Part shown: piece by piece, positions 12,105 through 24,771 of the stretch
Numbering within the stretch: the first letter of the stretch is position 1
Layout of the letters: every line of letters starts with the position of its first letter
DNA from: Cydia pomonella
Taxonomy: Eukaryota; Arthropoda; Insecta; Lepidoptera; Tortricidae
Assembly: GCF_033807575.1 (NCBI RefSeq)
Contig: NC_084703.1
Location: 496,001-560,000, forward strand
Direction: 5' to 3'
DNA: 64,000 bases
The notes under the pieces: model-generated
Told to the model about the DNA's origin: nothing
The model's input: only the letters and a program-made list of their open reading frames with translations
Database searches by the model: none
Program-made: the position numbers and the translations under genes

Positions 12105-12365
12105 TGACGACCGGTTTGGCCTAGTGGGTAGTGACCCTGCCTACGAAGCTGATGCTCCGGGGTTCAAATCCTGGTAAGGGCATTTATACGTGTGATGAGC
12201 ATGGATATTTGTTCCTGAGTCATGGGTGTTTTCTATATATTTAAGTATTTATAAATATTTATATATTATATATATCGTTGTCTGAGTTCCCTCAACACAA
12301 GCCTTATTGAGCTTACTGTGGGACTTAGTCAATTTGTGTAATAATGTCCTATAATACATATTTAT
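12105..12365 (+). mobile_element. SINE-A copy 4
   Basis: Full-length: GACGACCGGTTTGGCCTAGT head, box B GGTTCAAATCC, body to GTCCTATAATACATATTTAT. Confidence 0.93.
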
Positions 12366-12477
12366 TAATTATTATTTTTTATAGTGGTCAATTATTATTA
12401 TTAATATTTTTTGATTATAAACTGAGTGACGAAGGCGCTTTAACACTTATAGGGAATACTTAGATATTATACGATAA

Positions 12478-12645
12478 AAAGCACCCTATAGAGACCGTAC
12501 GTGTTGGAGGGACTGCCATCTCGTGACCTTAATCGAAAGCGAAAACCATTCACGCTTCTCAGCAGGTGCTGGGGGCCTACCGCTAAAACCGAAATTCTCA
12601 AATTGCGGGGAGCGTTCTCTTTTACTCTCACTAAGACGTAATTAG
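12478..12645 (+). repeat. Dispersed repeat related to 61,782-61,990
   Basis: GACCGTACGTGTTGGAGGG and CTGCCATCTCGTG parallel GACCGTGCGCGTTGGAGGG and CTGCCATCTTGTG. A second shared block (AGTAGGTTCTGCCATCT) is at 12,895. Confidence 0.6.
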
Positions 12646-13045
12646 TGGGGAATGGATGAAATTATCAAATGTGCCTGATTATTTTTCTGGTCGTAGGAAT
12701 AACCATTTCTAGTTACAGAAAAAAGTAACAGATTTTTTGTTTGCGTCATACATTTTATAAAAATAAAAACATTTCGCTTCACCGCACGTCCGGCCCATTC
12801 CGGCTGTTAAGAAATTTTTCTGTCTAAAAAAATTATGGCTGTTTGAATCTGTGGTGCGCATGACATGACGTTGACTTGACGTTGTTATTTCGCATAGTAG
12901 GTTCTGCCATCTAGTGGATTACATCTAAAAATGGAAACCTGATTTAATGCTTCCCGCCTATGAATAGGCGGCTTCCCAGCTCGCTATAACATCATCGGAA
13001 TTTTAGGACTTCAAAAAGTGATGAAGCTTGAACCGTGTATTTTTA

Positions 13046-13199
13046 GGGTTCCGTAGCCAAATGGCAAAAAAGGAAACCCTTATAGATTCGACATGTCCGT
13101 CTGTCTGTCCGTTTATGTCACAGCCACTTTATTTTTCTGTGCCCCCCCCCCCCCCTGTAACTTCATGGGCTAGTCCGACTCGCACTTGGCCGCTTTTTT
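13046..13199 (-). mobile_element. Dispersed element M4, internally deleted copy
   Basis: GGGTTCCGTAGCCAAATGGC, CATGTCCGTCTGTCTGTCCG, a C-run, then GTCCGACTCGCACTTGGCCG. Ends match the 32,327-32,885 copy in reverse orientation. Confidence 0.8.
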
Positions 13200-13254
13200 A
13201 ATACTGGACCATAAACCTATTGAACGCTTTACGTTTTTGATCAAAAACGACACA

Positions 13255-13454
13255 AAAGCTCTGGTTTCCTAGGATAGCGGTGCCGTTTTATAGCGGCCGT
13301 AATACAGCGGTTGAGTGACGTCACTAGAACGTTGTCTATGAAAAGCAAATGGCGCGGTTTCCTAGAGGGCGTTGATTGAAGGAGCTTTCTTTTTGCGTCC
13401 GTAATATTACGGCCGCTATATGACGGCGCCGCTATCCTAGGAAACCAGAGCTTT
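13255..13454. mobile_element. MITE with about 50-bp inverted ends
   Basis: AAAGCTCTGGTTTCCTAGGA plus TAGCGG at left is inverted at right (CCGCTATCCTAGGAAACCAG-AGCTTT). GGCCGTAATA / ATTACGGCC are also paired. Confidence 0.9.
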
Positions 13455-13781
13455 ATACGAAAAGGTTGAGCGCAAGCGAACGAATGTAAACCTTACTTGA
13501 AAGTTTCAATATTACTTTGACAGCGTCCTCCATAACACCTATAGTTGTCCTTGGCGCTGTGGGCACGACTAGTAACGACGACTTTAGGTGTTCTTGGCGT
13601 CCAACAGGTCAACGAACACATCCCTCGTTACACATCCTCTCACGTCTCTGGTGGAAATCCGTGGAAACGCAACCTTAACCCTTGAATGCTTCATATCATA
13701 GACACAAACATCACTCAAACGCCAAGGTCCCGGGCGCAAGGGAGCTAATATAAACCTTACTCGATAGTGGAGGTTACTCTG

Positions 13782-13990
13782 AGGGCTCCTCTACACGATG
13801 GCCCATCGTACGCCAGTCTAAGGGACGCAGCTATGCAGTGGAATGAGATAGCAATATCACTTGCTCCCTCTTAGGCATAAATGCGTCCCTTGGACTGGCC
13901 TACGCTGGGCCATTGTATAGAGGAGCTACCCTCTCCACACGCTGGCCCAGCTTAGTGGGCCACTATGATGGTCCATCGCGTAGAGGAGCC
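13782..13990. mobile_element. MITE with GGCTCCTCTACACGATGG ends
   Basis: Left GGGCTCCTCTACACGATGGC, right ATGGTCCATCGCGTAGAGGA-GCC. Internal subrepeats of the same motif. A partial relative lies at about 26,270-26,345. Confidence 0.75.
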
Positions 13991-14500
13991 ATGACAGTCT
14001 CCGCCATTCCACCTAATAGATGTCCTTGGCGTTGTGTGCACGACTAGTAACGCCTTTAGGTGTTCTAAGCATTCAAACGGTTAAAAGGCCAAATATGTAT
14101 TTGTTCAGATATATACGAGCATCTTGGCCGCTCCGATATATATGATCACAAGATGAGTCACAAACTAATTAACACAATAATAAAGTTGTATTTATTATTT
14201 ACATAAGTAGGCCGTTGTATCAACGGAAGCCGATAACGTGGTAGGTATCGGATAATGTAACATTTGTATATTGTTTTTCCTGGTCGGTAATCTGGATAAA
14301 AATAAATTATAAAAAAATAGAATTGTGATAACGATAATTGTTACATTGGAACTTTATGGGATCAGACTTGTATGGAACCTAGTAAGATCCATAATATTGG
14401 ATTTGAGTCATCATTTGGGTCCATATTTTAGAAAAAATACAAATCTTAAATATGATGGTATTAAGTTATAGAACGGAACTTAATCTCGTTTTAAGTTTGT

Positions 14501-14756
14501 TACCGGTTTGGCCTAGTGGGTAGTGACCCTGCCTACAAAGCTGATGGTCCCGGGTTCAAATCCTGGTAAGGGCATTTATTCGTGTGATGAGCATGGATAT
14601 TTGTTCCTGAGTCATGGATGTTTTCTATGTATTTAAGTATTTAGACATATTTTATATATTGTTGTCTAAGTACCCTCAACACAAGCCTTATTGAGCTTAC
14701 TGTGGGACTTAGTCAATTTGTGTAATAATGTCCTATAATATTTATTTATTTATTTA
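14501..14756 (+). mobile_element. SINE-A copy 5
   Basis: ACCGGTTTGGCCTAGTGGGT, box B GGTTCAAATCC, body through GTCCTATAATATTTATTTAT. Confidence 0.92.
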
Positions 14757-15065
14757 TTTAAGTTCTAAATTTGTCTTCGACGTTTCAAGGACGGCGTTGT
14801 CTCCGTGGTCTCGGAGAAGACTGGCTAAAATTTATATCGACATCTAGCCACACAAGGCTTCGTGGAGGAGCTGGGGTGGTTAGAGTAGCGCTACCTCCTT
14901 TCACGCAAAATAGGCACAATGGTTGTCGATTTGCGGAAAATGCCTAGAAGCACTAACTAACTAACTAACTAGCCATTTTTTAGCCGCACTTAGTCTTGTT
15001 TATCAACTCCACGCCGCCCTTGACGCCGTCCTCGAAACGTCGAAGGTAAATTTAGAGCTTAATCC
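14757..15065. mobile_element. Fold-back element next to SINE-A copy 5
   Basis: AAATTTGTCTTCGACGTTTC and AAGGACGGCG at left; CGCCGTCCTCGAAACGTCGA and AGGTAAATTT at right. Sequence on the far side of the SINE (near 14,475) also resembles the right end, so the SINE may lie inside it. Confidence 0.65.
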
Positions 15066-16626
15066 GCGATTAAGCCCCGTTTTATAATTTAATAATTTCG
15101 AAATATCGTAAAAGTTGAAATCATAAAAATATATCATGTTTTTCTCAATTGATTTCACGCACTAAAAAAATGTATCCCGCCTGTAAGGGTGCAGATTACA
15201 ATAAGCTTTGTATTCTCTTAATCGTGCGATGTCTGCAGGAAAGACTTGAACGAGTTAAACATAATACAATAAAATGTTTATGACCTATTTAGGATACTGG
15301 GGCAAGTGACAATATTACTATTTTTGGTTTCATACATAAGTATTTAGTAAGGTCATATTTCTTCCACAATCGATTTTCTTCAAAACGTTTCGCACCAAAT
15401 CAGTGACATTTTTTATTGTTTTAAGTGACCACTTTTCTGACGAAGTCACTGAGTTGTTCTTGCTGGTTCAGCGCGCCGCCATTACAGTGCAAGGCCGTGC
15501 TGGCAGGGACGCCATGTGATTTTTGGCGCAAGTGCGCCTATAATCTGGATAATGTAACATAGCAGTCGTATATGCAAATAGGGCTACGCTAGAACCGTGT
15601 GAGTGTGGGTTACACACACTACAGTAAAATGTCGTTAATAATACTAGCGACCACTATAAAAGTCGGTTAATGATACTGGTGACCACTAAATAAAGAAGTC
15701 TGTTAATAAAATACAGTATTGACTACTATAGAAGTCCATTTATAATACTATTGACTATTATAGAAGTACTTTAATAATACTACTTAAATGTTTAAAGTCC
15801 AAGAAACTCGTGCATCGAATTTGACAGCCAAAGTAGTTGCGCACCAATCTGAGCTGTTTTCTGTCAGACAGTGTATAGAAGCAGTCATTATGACGGAGGC
15901 GACACCCCTAACGATATATTAATAGGTGAAAATATCAACGGTACGCTATTTGTCGCCGCGTCTGTATGAGGGTGCGCTTAGGGTTGGCAATTCGCAGTAA
16001 TTTAATATATTCTAGAGTTCAAGTTTTAATTCAAACTTTGGTAACTATAAAGAATACGACCAAGCGACTGTATGTAAATGTCAGTTTTAACGTGTTGTAA
16101 TATTTTTAATAGTTATAAGATTTTTTACAATTAAACGGGACATCTTGATCGAAAACCCAGTTGTTATACTTACTTATACATATACAACAGGTACGTGACA
16201 TCTCAAGAGGCTTATAATATACAATACAAATATTCTTTATTGCTCACCAATATGAAAAGAACATAATGACATACAAATTAAACACACAACTTATAGAGGT
16301 ATCTCTCTAACACGAGTTTCTAGCCTAAAGTCTAACTTATAGTTATAAAGGTCAATAAAAATACAGCAAATATGTACATTATTAGCCGTTATTTAGAATA
16401 CTGACGTTAGTGACAGACAAGCCTAGATTTTTGACGTCTTCAAAGTGTTGTCGAGGTTTACTAAACTAAGAATTTTTTTTAAGTTGAATCGGTTGAAGTA
16501 GATAAAGGCTTACTTTAACTTGCAGTATGCTTGGGACTTCAAACTGTTGTCACTGTGACAAGATAAGAAATGGTACTGTAATTAAATTCCTTGACTTTAT
16601 AAACTGTAAAACTTAAAATAAGAGTC
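15066..16626. other. Non-coding; short tandem at 15,640-15,790
   Basis: Apart from TTAATAATACTAGCGACCAC-type units repeated three to four times between 15,640 and 15,790 (inverse relatives of motifs near 11,900), nothing is recognised. Confidence 0.5.
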
Positions 16627-16729
16627 TACGGTTACATCTGCAAATATTTATACGGACAAAGTGCCAAAAATATGTATACACTACCCTAATGGCACTTCGA
16701 TTTTGTCGATTTTTCAGACGTGACTGTAC
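16627..16729 (+). mobile_element. MITE family M2, copy 2
   Basis: GGACAAAGTGCCAAAAATAT interior and TTTCAGACGTGACTGTAC right end match 6,475-6,606. The left end has diverged. Confidence 0.7.
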
Positions 16730-18040
16730 AACATTCGAAAATTTGTAAGCACTCAATTATGTGACAACCCTAGCAAGACTAATGGTTAGAAATATCAAAG
16801 AGCAGGGGCGCAACACTAATATAAGAGTGAGCTCTCTCTACGCACACTTGGTATGGCCTTACAGGTCACTGTTATTGGCTTTGCGCAGGATCTAAACGCG
16901 CGCCTGCCGTGGCTAACATTTCGTTCAAACGCGTCTAGGATCAAATGTCAGTTTTCGTAACTCCGATGATGGGTTTCCGGTTCTTTATGCAGTGATAGAT
17001 ATTCAGATTTTTATAAGTGGATTTTGGATGACCGCTTTTCTAAGATATAAAGGTAATCCTCAATTGACAACATTTCATATTTTTAAGTGCTACTTTTTAT
17101 TGTCTACATCGAAAGAACGCACTAATTTAAGGTACCCGTATTTTTTTTTTATTTTGCGTAAGTCCTATATTTTGGTCATAAAATCTATTTATATTGTTAC
17201 TTGAAACAAAAGGGCGTATGTAACAAACGTCTTTTGAGAGAATCGTGACGTCACGGATCTGTTTCATACACTGGAAAAAATGTTGAATTAATTTACGTTT
17301 GAGCATAGACAACAGTGCGAGTGACATAACCTCAAACGTTAAAAATAAAATCACAAATTTAACAAGTGTCACAAACGTCAAAACTCAAGTCAAACGATGG
17401 TTTTCATCCCGTTTTCAATGACAATGACAATGTCAACCCAATCGGAAGTCATATTTTTGCTTGTAGTGGCAGAACTGAAGGAGCTGGGTGACGTCAATTT
17501 CCGTTTTAACTATTTTTAGAGATTTTGAATACAAAAATTTATTTTTTTGTAATCTACAGGAGCCCCTCTCGAAATGGTTTTCGATTTAGGGATATTGAAA
17601 ATTTTGAAATGTTGTCAATTTCCTCCCGGGAAATTAACATTACGGAAAATATTTTTACACAGTAGACTACACATAAATTTATGGCCATTAAACACCTCGG
17701 GGAAGCTTGCATCTCGCTGGGACATATCCTTGTCTCGCGTTTTGGGCTGCTGAGAGCTCGTATAATAACTTCAATAATTAGAGCGACCAGCATGTGCATT
17801 CGAGGCACCCGCCACAAATGGAAGCCAGCAGCGAAGTTATTTGGTTTCGATTATGGTGCCGGCCTTCCACACTCCCACTAACAGACTGACTTATGAACTT
17901 TATCGTTATCATAGTTAATTTTGTTGTTTCCGATATTTATTTATTTAATTTCTACTGTAATAATTTGTATTGTATTAGCTATGGCCCTTTTTTTGACTAA
18001 TATCGTTTTATATTTATAATTAGGTGCGAAAAACAAATTA
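16730..18040. other. No gene recognised
   Basis: Only short unsupported frames on both strands. No domain-like sequence. Confidence 0.45.
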
Positions 18041-18413
18041 AGGTGCGACCAGACCGCAGCTTAAAAAACGGTCACAATACGGAATCGCAGTGACGCGTCG
18101 TATGCGTACCGTTTTTGACGCATGCTCCCCACACCGCTGCTTAAAAAACGGTGACGGTACGGAAACGCAGTGACGTGCTTCACGCGAATCTTTTTTGTTC
18201 GCAAAACAGTTGCGTCTTTTACGTCACCGGTGTGGTGTCTGCCATAGGATCTCCGTGTAATATTTTTTGCAATTTTTACGCAGATCAATTTACGGTGCGT
18301 CAGCGTATTTTAAGCAGCGGTGTGGGGAGCATGCGTCAAAAACGGTACGCATACGACGCGTCACTGCGATTCCGTATCGTGACCGTTTTTTAAGCTGCGG
18401 TCTGGTCGCACCT
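18041..18413 (+). mobile_element. PIF/Harbinger-like MITE H1, copy 1 (373 bp)
   Basis: AGGTGCGACCAGACCGCAGC and its reverse complement form the ends of about 110-bp inverted arms. Flanked by TTA on both sides (18038-18040, 18414-18416), fitting the TWA duplication of PIF/Harbinger. The second copy at 45,894 has TAA. Confidence 0.9.
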
Positions 18414-18458
18414 TTAAGTATGTACGTACGCTCCGTGTATCGCGGCAGGCTACGGCGG

Positions 18459-18800
18459 CCCATTTCTCGAACGGTTTTAGTCTAATATTATTAGTACACG
18501 AACTGTCAGTCTAATACCGTTCGACTAATGGGCCCCAGGGGCCACTTCTCGAACAGTATTCGTTTAATATTATTAGTGTGTTGCCACGGTAACCCATACG
18601 ACTTGACAGTTCGTGGACTAATAATATTAGTCTAAGTTTATTTACTGTGTGTATAAAATGCGACACAATTTTGCACGCCAATAAATGGCTGAATGTAAAT
18701 GGAAACCCGAATTATCACCCTAACATCTTGTAACCTATGTACCTACATTCTTGCAAATAAACATTTATCTTATCTAATACCGTTCGGGAAATGGGCCCCT
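18459..18800. mobile_element. Cluster of palindromic MITEs (GGGCCCATTTCTCGAACGG family)
   Basis: CCATTTCTCGAACGGTTTTA, TAATATTATTAGT and inverted ATACCGTTCG segments repeat within 18,459-18,655. A half copy (ACCGTTCGGGAAATGGGCCC) is at about 18,778. Same family as 25,330-25,678. Confidence 0.8.
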
Positions 18801-19039
18801 GAACGCTCTCATACCAATTATGTATATGACCACAGAAATATGAACTATATGACAGTTTAAGATTGTCCCCAAATATTTCATATTATTAAATATAGCTATT
18901 CTGTACGTTTTTACTCTGGTATGAAATATAAACTTCTAATTTGATTTTATTTATAAGACTCGAGCCTTATTGAGTCAGGCTTCCATTCAGTAAAATATAT
19001 TGTAGTCAGGAGCTCGAGTCTATTGAGTTTAACTTACTT

Positions 19040-19712
19040 GGAGAGGGCACGGTCTGGGAAACTCACTTTGGGACCAGACTCCGTATAATAGTAGTCCTCC
19101 ACTAGGGTGTTCAACCCTAAAAATAATAGTGCCGAATGGCCAGTTACTTCGGAGAAATAAACCTTTAAAATTTCAAATGTAGCTTATATACTAGTAATTT
19201 TACTACCGGCGACAGCGTCTCATAGTGTGGTCGGTTACGAACCTGTTTGCCGCGTGGACGCTCGAGGTTCGAGTCTCGCTCTCAACTATTTTTTTTTCTT
19301 TTACAATTAATTATTTTAAAATCAAATAGATTCAATCAGAATACAATAATTGGAAAAGTAGTTAATATAAATAAATAAATAATTTAACATTTATCAATAT
19401 TGTATTCTGATTAAATCTATTTGATATTAAAAATAATTAATTGAAAAAGAAAATTAATTAGTCGAGAGTGAGACTCGAACCTCAAGCGTCCACGCGACAA
19501 ACAGGTACATAACCGACTACACTATGAAGACGCTGGCGCGGTGATAAAATTACTAGTATATAATATAAGCTACATGTGAAATTTTAAGGGTTTATTTCTC
19601 TAAAGTAACTGGCCATTCGGCACTTTTATTTAAAGGCTTGAACACCCTAGTGGAGGACTACTATTATACGGAGTCTGGTCCCAAAGTGAGTTTCCCAGAC
19701 CGTGCCCTCTCC
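19040..19712. mobile_element. 673-bp fold-back element with tRNA-like sequence in both arms
   Basis: GGAGAGGGCACGGTCTGGGA at left is mirrored at right. Arms of about 300 bp include CTCCACTAGGGTGTTCAA, CGAATGGCCAGTTACTT and, innermost, a tRNA-like segment (19,215-19,283 plus; 19,462-19,535 minus) with TAGTGTGGTCGGTTA and GGTTCGAGTCTC as candidate A and B boxes. Confidence 0.88.
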
Positions 19713-20038
19713 TTGTTAGATGAATTCGACTCGTTTTCTTTATAACTTCTCAGTATTTTAAAGTCCCGAGTGAAGTCCTTTTAGACGCAACTCGAAAAGG
19801 ACTCTTGACTCGGTCAACAATTTTAAAGCCTTAATCAATAACAGTAAAGAAAATAGGCTTTATTGTATAATTTGTATGATGATTTATTTTTGGAAATATA
19901 TTAGAAATAGAAATATATTTATTTGCCATTAAATGTGGTACAAACAGGTGTTACATTATTTTTATTTGAGCCATACACATTTAGACTTTAAAAAGCCATT
20001 GTTTTATACAAAATTTAAGATTAATTGACATATTAAGT

Positions 20039-20206
20039 ATTGCCATTCAGCGAGGGAATGCTGCCAGCATCTTTGGCACAATGCCGCGGGGGCCTTATTT
20101 AGATATATTTTAATTTAGATTAGTTTTTACCATTTTGTTTTATTATATGCTGTATGTTTCCCATTAAATGTAATTTGTTATAAAAAAATAATAATAATAA
20201 TAATCA
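20039..20206 (+). mobile_element. LINE 3' end with (AAT)n tail
   Basis: The frame reads IAIQRGNAASIFGTMPRG then PYLDIF and stop, a recurring C-terminus of arthropod non-LTR ORF2 proteins. It ends in an AATAATAAT run. Confidence 0.7.
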
Positions 20207-20469
20207 AAACATGCATTATTAACTTGCTATAAAGCCGTTAAGTCAAAAACTGTTGTGGACTGTTACTAATACAAACAAATTATAAAATTTACAGTCCATT
20301 ATCGATTAACATTTTATTTATATGAAAATTACTAAACTTTTTACGAAAGATTGGTCTCTAGTTGTCAATAACTATTTCGACTTCATTAAAAGCTTATGAA
20401 AAACTGTGTTGAGTCTAAAAGCAGATGACTCAAATCATTCGAGTCGTTAAAAAAAATAACAAAAAAAAA

Positions 20470-20664
20470 TCACTAAGTCCCACAGTAAGCTCAATGAGGC
20501 TTGTGTTGAGGGTACTCAGGCAAAAATATATATAAGACATAAATACTTAAATATATAGAAAACACCCATGATTCAAGAACCAAAATATCCGTGCTCATCA
20601 CACAAATAAGATGTTCTTAGTTTTTTAACCCGGGATCACCCACAAATCCAGATCGGCCGTCAAG
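20470..20664 (-). mobile_element. SINE-A copy 6, degenerate
   Basis: CACTAAGTCCCACAGTAAGC, TGAGGCTTGTGTTGAGGGTA, then ACCCATGATTCAAGAAC. The head is decayed near GATCGGCCGTCAA. Confidence 0.8.
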
Positions 20665-22009
20665 TATTCATATTAACAATAATAACCTTAAGTTCATACT
20701 GTTCTAAAATATTAGTCTTTTTGACGTCAAACCCTGTTTTCCTAGTGACAATAACTTTTTCCTCAACCGATTAGACATGGTTTTTGAAACATCCTGTATA
20801 GGTATAGGTACTTACCTAAATACAAAGTGGATTTGCGGTTATACAAACCACAACAACAATACGTCTGTACCTCAATTAGTAGGCATTTAAGGCCAATTTT
20901 ATTGAAATCAAGTTATTTTTACCCAACTTTATAACGACGAAAGAGGTTTTCAGTCTTTTTAGTCCTCAGGCTTTTGAGTCCTGTCGAGTCTTTTTGAAGC
21001 GTGTCTCGAAATGACACAAGTCATGTAACTGCGTTAATTTTGATAGTTCTGTCTAAATTGAAATAAACATAATAGTAGTCGGTATTGAAAGATTTTGTTT
21101 ATCTGTTCTAAATACTGGAGATAAACCATCTTATAAATTATGGTAACAACAACGATTCTATCATCTGTAAGAAAAGCTTGAGTTTCCACAGAAAACTCAT
21201 GTCTTAAAATTTTTAAGAATTTTAGCTTTGATTTATTTACTAAGGTCTTTAAAACTTAATTAGAAACTGACATAAGAACACAACTCATACCTACACCTTT
21301 GTTTTTTTTACAATAAATTACATAGTATTGGTAGGAGTCGATTCGGTTAGAGTCTAAGTTTAAAGCACTACTCGTTCTTACGTGACTCTTCACTAAAAAA
21401 CTTGCAAGTCTTTAAAGTCGAGTCGAGTCTTTTATTGAGTCTATTTAACAACACTAAAGGACAGGAAACTAAACTAACTAACTAGGGACTAAAGGAAGGA
21501 AGGGAGGAGGAGGAGGTTAAGGACTTCATCCACAGTTTTATAGTTTTGTTATAAATAACAGTTAAGAAAAGATGTGTTACTGTGTGATTTTAGGTACAGT
21601 CACATACTTTAAGTTAAGACACATCATACCGTTAGTATTAAAATTGTTATTTGTAAATATAGCCTTTGCACATAAGATGCTATAAATTGTTTGTTTTTGT
21701 TTACCAACATGCAATAGTTTGTGCCAATAGAATATATTCATATCATAATTAGAATAAGTAAACTGAACTGGACTGTGTATCTCGGCGAGGACTGTCGTGG
21801 AGGAAAATGCATGTTATACCTATGTGTAAGTTAGTTTTAATAGAACCTTATGTACATTTTACTCTGTTTGTTCTCCTAATTAATAAAATGAAATAAAATA
21901 GCAACCAAATTAGCTTCAACCTTAAGTAGTGTAACAATTAAAGTCCGCGACTGTACAAGAAATCCTAAATTTTACATGTGCATTTATATTTTTTGTCATT
22001 GAAGCATGA
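20665..22009. other. Non-coding with GAGTC-rich patches
   Basis: GAGTC/GACTC clusters at about 20,940-21,030 and 21,340-21,450. A GGA-rich run is near 21,495-21,520. No gene. Confidence 0.45.
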
Positions 22010-22180
22010 TAATTCAAATCCTGGTAAGGGCATTTGTGGGTTTCCTGAGTTATGAATGTTCTCTATGTATTTAAATATTTCTCTATATCTATCTATTATG
22101 TATTATATCGTTGTCTAGTGCCCACAAACAGACGACCTTTTTGAACTTTCTGTGTGGCAAGGTCGATTTGTGTAAGATTT
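22010..22180 (+). mobile_element. SINE-A copy 7, head-truncated and decayed
   Basis: TTCAAATCCTGGTAAGGGCA, TTTCCTGAGTTATGAATGTT, CGTTGTCTAG. The 3' body is diverged. Confidence 0.7.
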
Positions 22181-23227
22181 ATTTATTTATTCGTAAACAA
22201 AATTCCCCTTGATAAGTCCTTATACTTCAGTCTTAACAAAAGACTTTACAAACAGATAACAACTTGAGTCTCGTTGGGCTTCATTATAAGAGTCTGAACC
22301 GAGTTGAGTCTTAAAGCAGGACTCGATTCTTAACCAACACTAAACTAGACAGCCTAGGTAACTCTTAAAACCTAACGCCGGCAAAATGCTGTATCGGTAA
22401 CATCGAACGCTTAAATTAAATAAACAATACTAGCAAGGAACGCACCCAATTTGTTTGAGCACATCGATTTGCCCATCAAAACTGCAATGTATTCACTTAA
22501 GTTTGTATTGAAAATCCCTTCGAATAATATTTAAATCAATCACTCACAATTACAAAGAAAAAATGACCTAAACTGTAACAACTTAAAGTTAAAAATCGAT
22601 TAAAACAGATTATCAATACGCCGTTATAGCACAGATTGTCATGTTTGAATTTCGAACGCAGCCGTATTCGAATACCGGTTTCATCTCGCTTCGCGCAACG
22701 ATTTTTTTGGTATCGAAAGAGACGTCTGGCTTCTCGCAGTTATGGATTCGATTTGGACGCGCGGCGGTGAGCGTCCTGATTGGTTGACACGCAGCGTGGG
22801 CGGGGTTAACGTCTGGTCTTGGCCCCTTCAGTTTCAAAATCCGAACAGTGCCGCGCTCCTAACAGCTGAATGCGTATTGTATCGCGCGACGTTGCCAGTT
22901 CTGCAGGTAAATTTAAATTTACGAATTTGTGAAGTTTACTTTTGCGTGGCATATGAAAGTATGACTTGGTAAGTGTTAGTTTCATGTCATGAGAAAAAAA
23001 TATTGGTCGATATTTCCTATTGGGATCTTATTTGATATTGATCTTGTTAGTCTCGTTAGTCAAATTTTACGTTGTTATGGCCGTCAGTATTTTTCGTAAA
23101 ATATTTGATAGTAGGGAACTCCATAGTTTCTTATACACTAAATATACATTTATCAGTGTATGTATTTCTTGTCTGTCAAATGAATGTCATATATGAAAGA
23201 AAATGTGACTGAGGCCTCTAGTGCCCA
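22181..23227. other. No gene recognised
   Basis: Unsupported short frames. A GAGTC-rich patch at 22,260-22,340. No repeat boundaries otherwise. Confidence 0.4.
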
Positions 23228-23368
23228 GCCCGCGTAGCCAACATACCAATCGTTAATGCTCCGTAGCGTAGCGTAGTCATCTCTCTTTATCATTCTTCCA
23301 TATTAGTGCGACAGTGACAGTTGCATTTCGTTCGTACACGTAACGATTGCCATGTTGGCTACATGGGC
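23228..23368. mobile_element. Palindromic MITE (GCCCGCGTAGCCAACAT ends)
   Basis: GCCCGCGTAGCCAACATACC at left; GCCATGTTGGCTACATGGGC at right. The interior has TATTAGTGCGACAGTGACAG, which resembles other copies near 41,632 and 44,989. Confidence 0.8.
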
Positions 23369-23370
23369 TT

Positions 23371-23437
23371 GGCTTGGATCGAACCAGCGTCTCCTGCGTT
23401 CGCGGCAGATGCCTCGACCACTCAGCCACCCGCTTCA
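23371..23437 (-). mobile_element. tRNA-like SINE head
   Basis: On the minus strand GGGTGGCTGAGTGGTCGAGG resembles a tRNA D-arm with box A, and TGGTTCGATCC resembles box B. No intact cloverleaf was recognised, so it is scored as SINE-derived. Confidence 0.5.
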
Positions 23438-24771
23438 CGGCTGTTCCCAACCTCTTAAAGGCTTACGGCTTCTCATACAATACAAACATACATACAAATC
23501 AAAATATTTTCATACAAAACTTAATTTGAAAATAGTATCACAATGTCAACGAAGACGTTGGCAGCTGCATACCTATTATAATTTAATTAAGAATTCGTTA
23601 TGATTCTAAATTTATAGACCTCAACTCAGTTTTACTTTACATGACTCTGCACTGAAGTCTCTTTAAGTCTTTTGATTCGTGAGTCAAGCATATATCACTG
23701 AATCGAGACTCAATAGACTCGAGCCTTATTAAGGGTTAAGAAGAACAACCTGTATATCTATCTATACGTATCTCATTACGTAAATTTGTCACCTACTTTT
23801 ATGATTTCCAAACGTAAAATCCAACGTTAGTAAACGCTGATGTACACAAAAGTACAATTAAAGTTGAATAAAAGGATTTAGTTACATGCTTAGGATGCCA
23901 TCTAGTTTTAAGATTATAAGACCTTTTCTAAAAGAGCTCAAAATGGTTTACACGCATTATAAATGTAATTTTGTTAAGAAATGAGGACTGCAAACAATGC
24001 TAAGGGCCCATTTTTAATGAATTGTAGTTTATTCTGATTAAAAATTCGATAAAATGTAGTAGACTTAGCTCCCTGTTCTGTACGATTTAAGCGAAACTTT
24101 CCTCTATGTCCTAACATCTACTGATTTACGAAGCCGTATGGTATTTCGTAACTGAATGGAAATTCACATAGGTAGTTTTTTTTTGGAGTTCCAATCGATA
24201 TGAGAAGCTGTTCAAACCATCCAAATTTACTCTAAATTAACCACTTATTTCTAAAAATATGAGTCCAAAAAATAACCAATATATAGAAATATATATATAC
24301 AGAAATTGCAAAAAAATTATACAAACCAATTCTCTTTCAATACTTCGTAATATCGCACTATTTAACGACAACCATGATCTTATCAACAATTTATACATTT
24401 GTTCGCGTCCATAATTCCGTCAAGTTCTTTAATATAAACTGTTACCAAATATCCCGTGAGATGGCGCTGTACCGGGATCGGCGATTTCTACATCACGCTA
24501 TCGAAATGTTTATAGGGTTTGTATATAAGGGTTTGGGATTATTTATATTATATTGGCTTTATTTGTGACTGGTTGTTTGTCATAGTCAATCCTCCTAAAG
24601 TAAAGAGCGCCCCTTTGAAAGAGTTAGGAGTACATAGAACACTTCAATATTGTAATTTTATTTATTGATAAAAATAAGTTAGATGTCTAATACCAACGAA
24701 AGTCATATTTGTTTATATTATTTGCTACTTCTATTGGCCTTCGGTTCGCGAATAGCTAGAGTATATAGCTG
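23438..24771. other. No gene recognised
   Basis: AT-rich. A GAGTC/GACTC cluster is at 23,620-23,740. Nothing else identified. Confidence 0.45.

Noticed and set aside
19215..19535. Pair of genuine tRNA genes in inverted orientation
   Set aside because: They are embedded in the arms of one fold-back element and acceptor stems do not close; they are treated as element-borne.
22613..22972. Opposed 74-76 codon frames near a GC-richer patch, considered as an exon
   Set aside because: No splice signals in phase with a recognisable domain and no family resemblance.
23371..23437. Possible true tRNA gene
   Set aside because: Boxes A and B are recognisable but acceptor and anticodon pairing could not be established, so it is kept as a SINE head.
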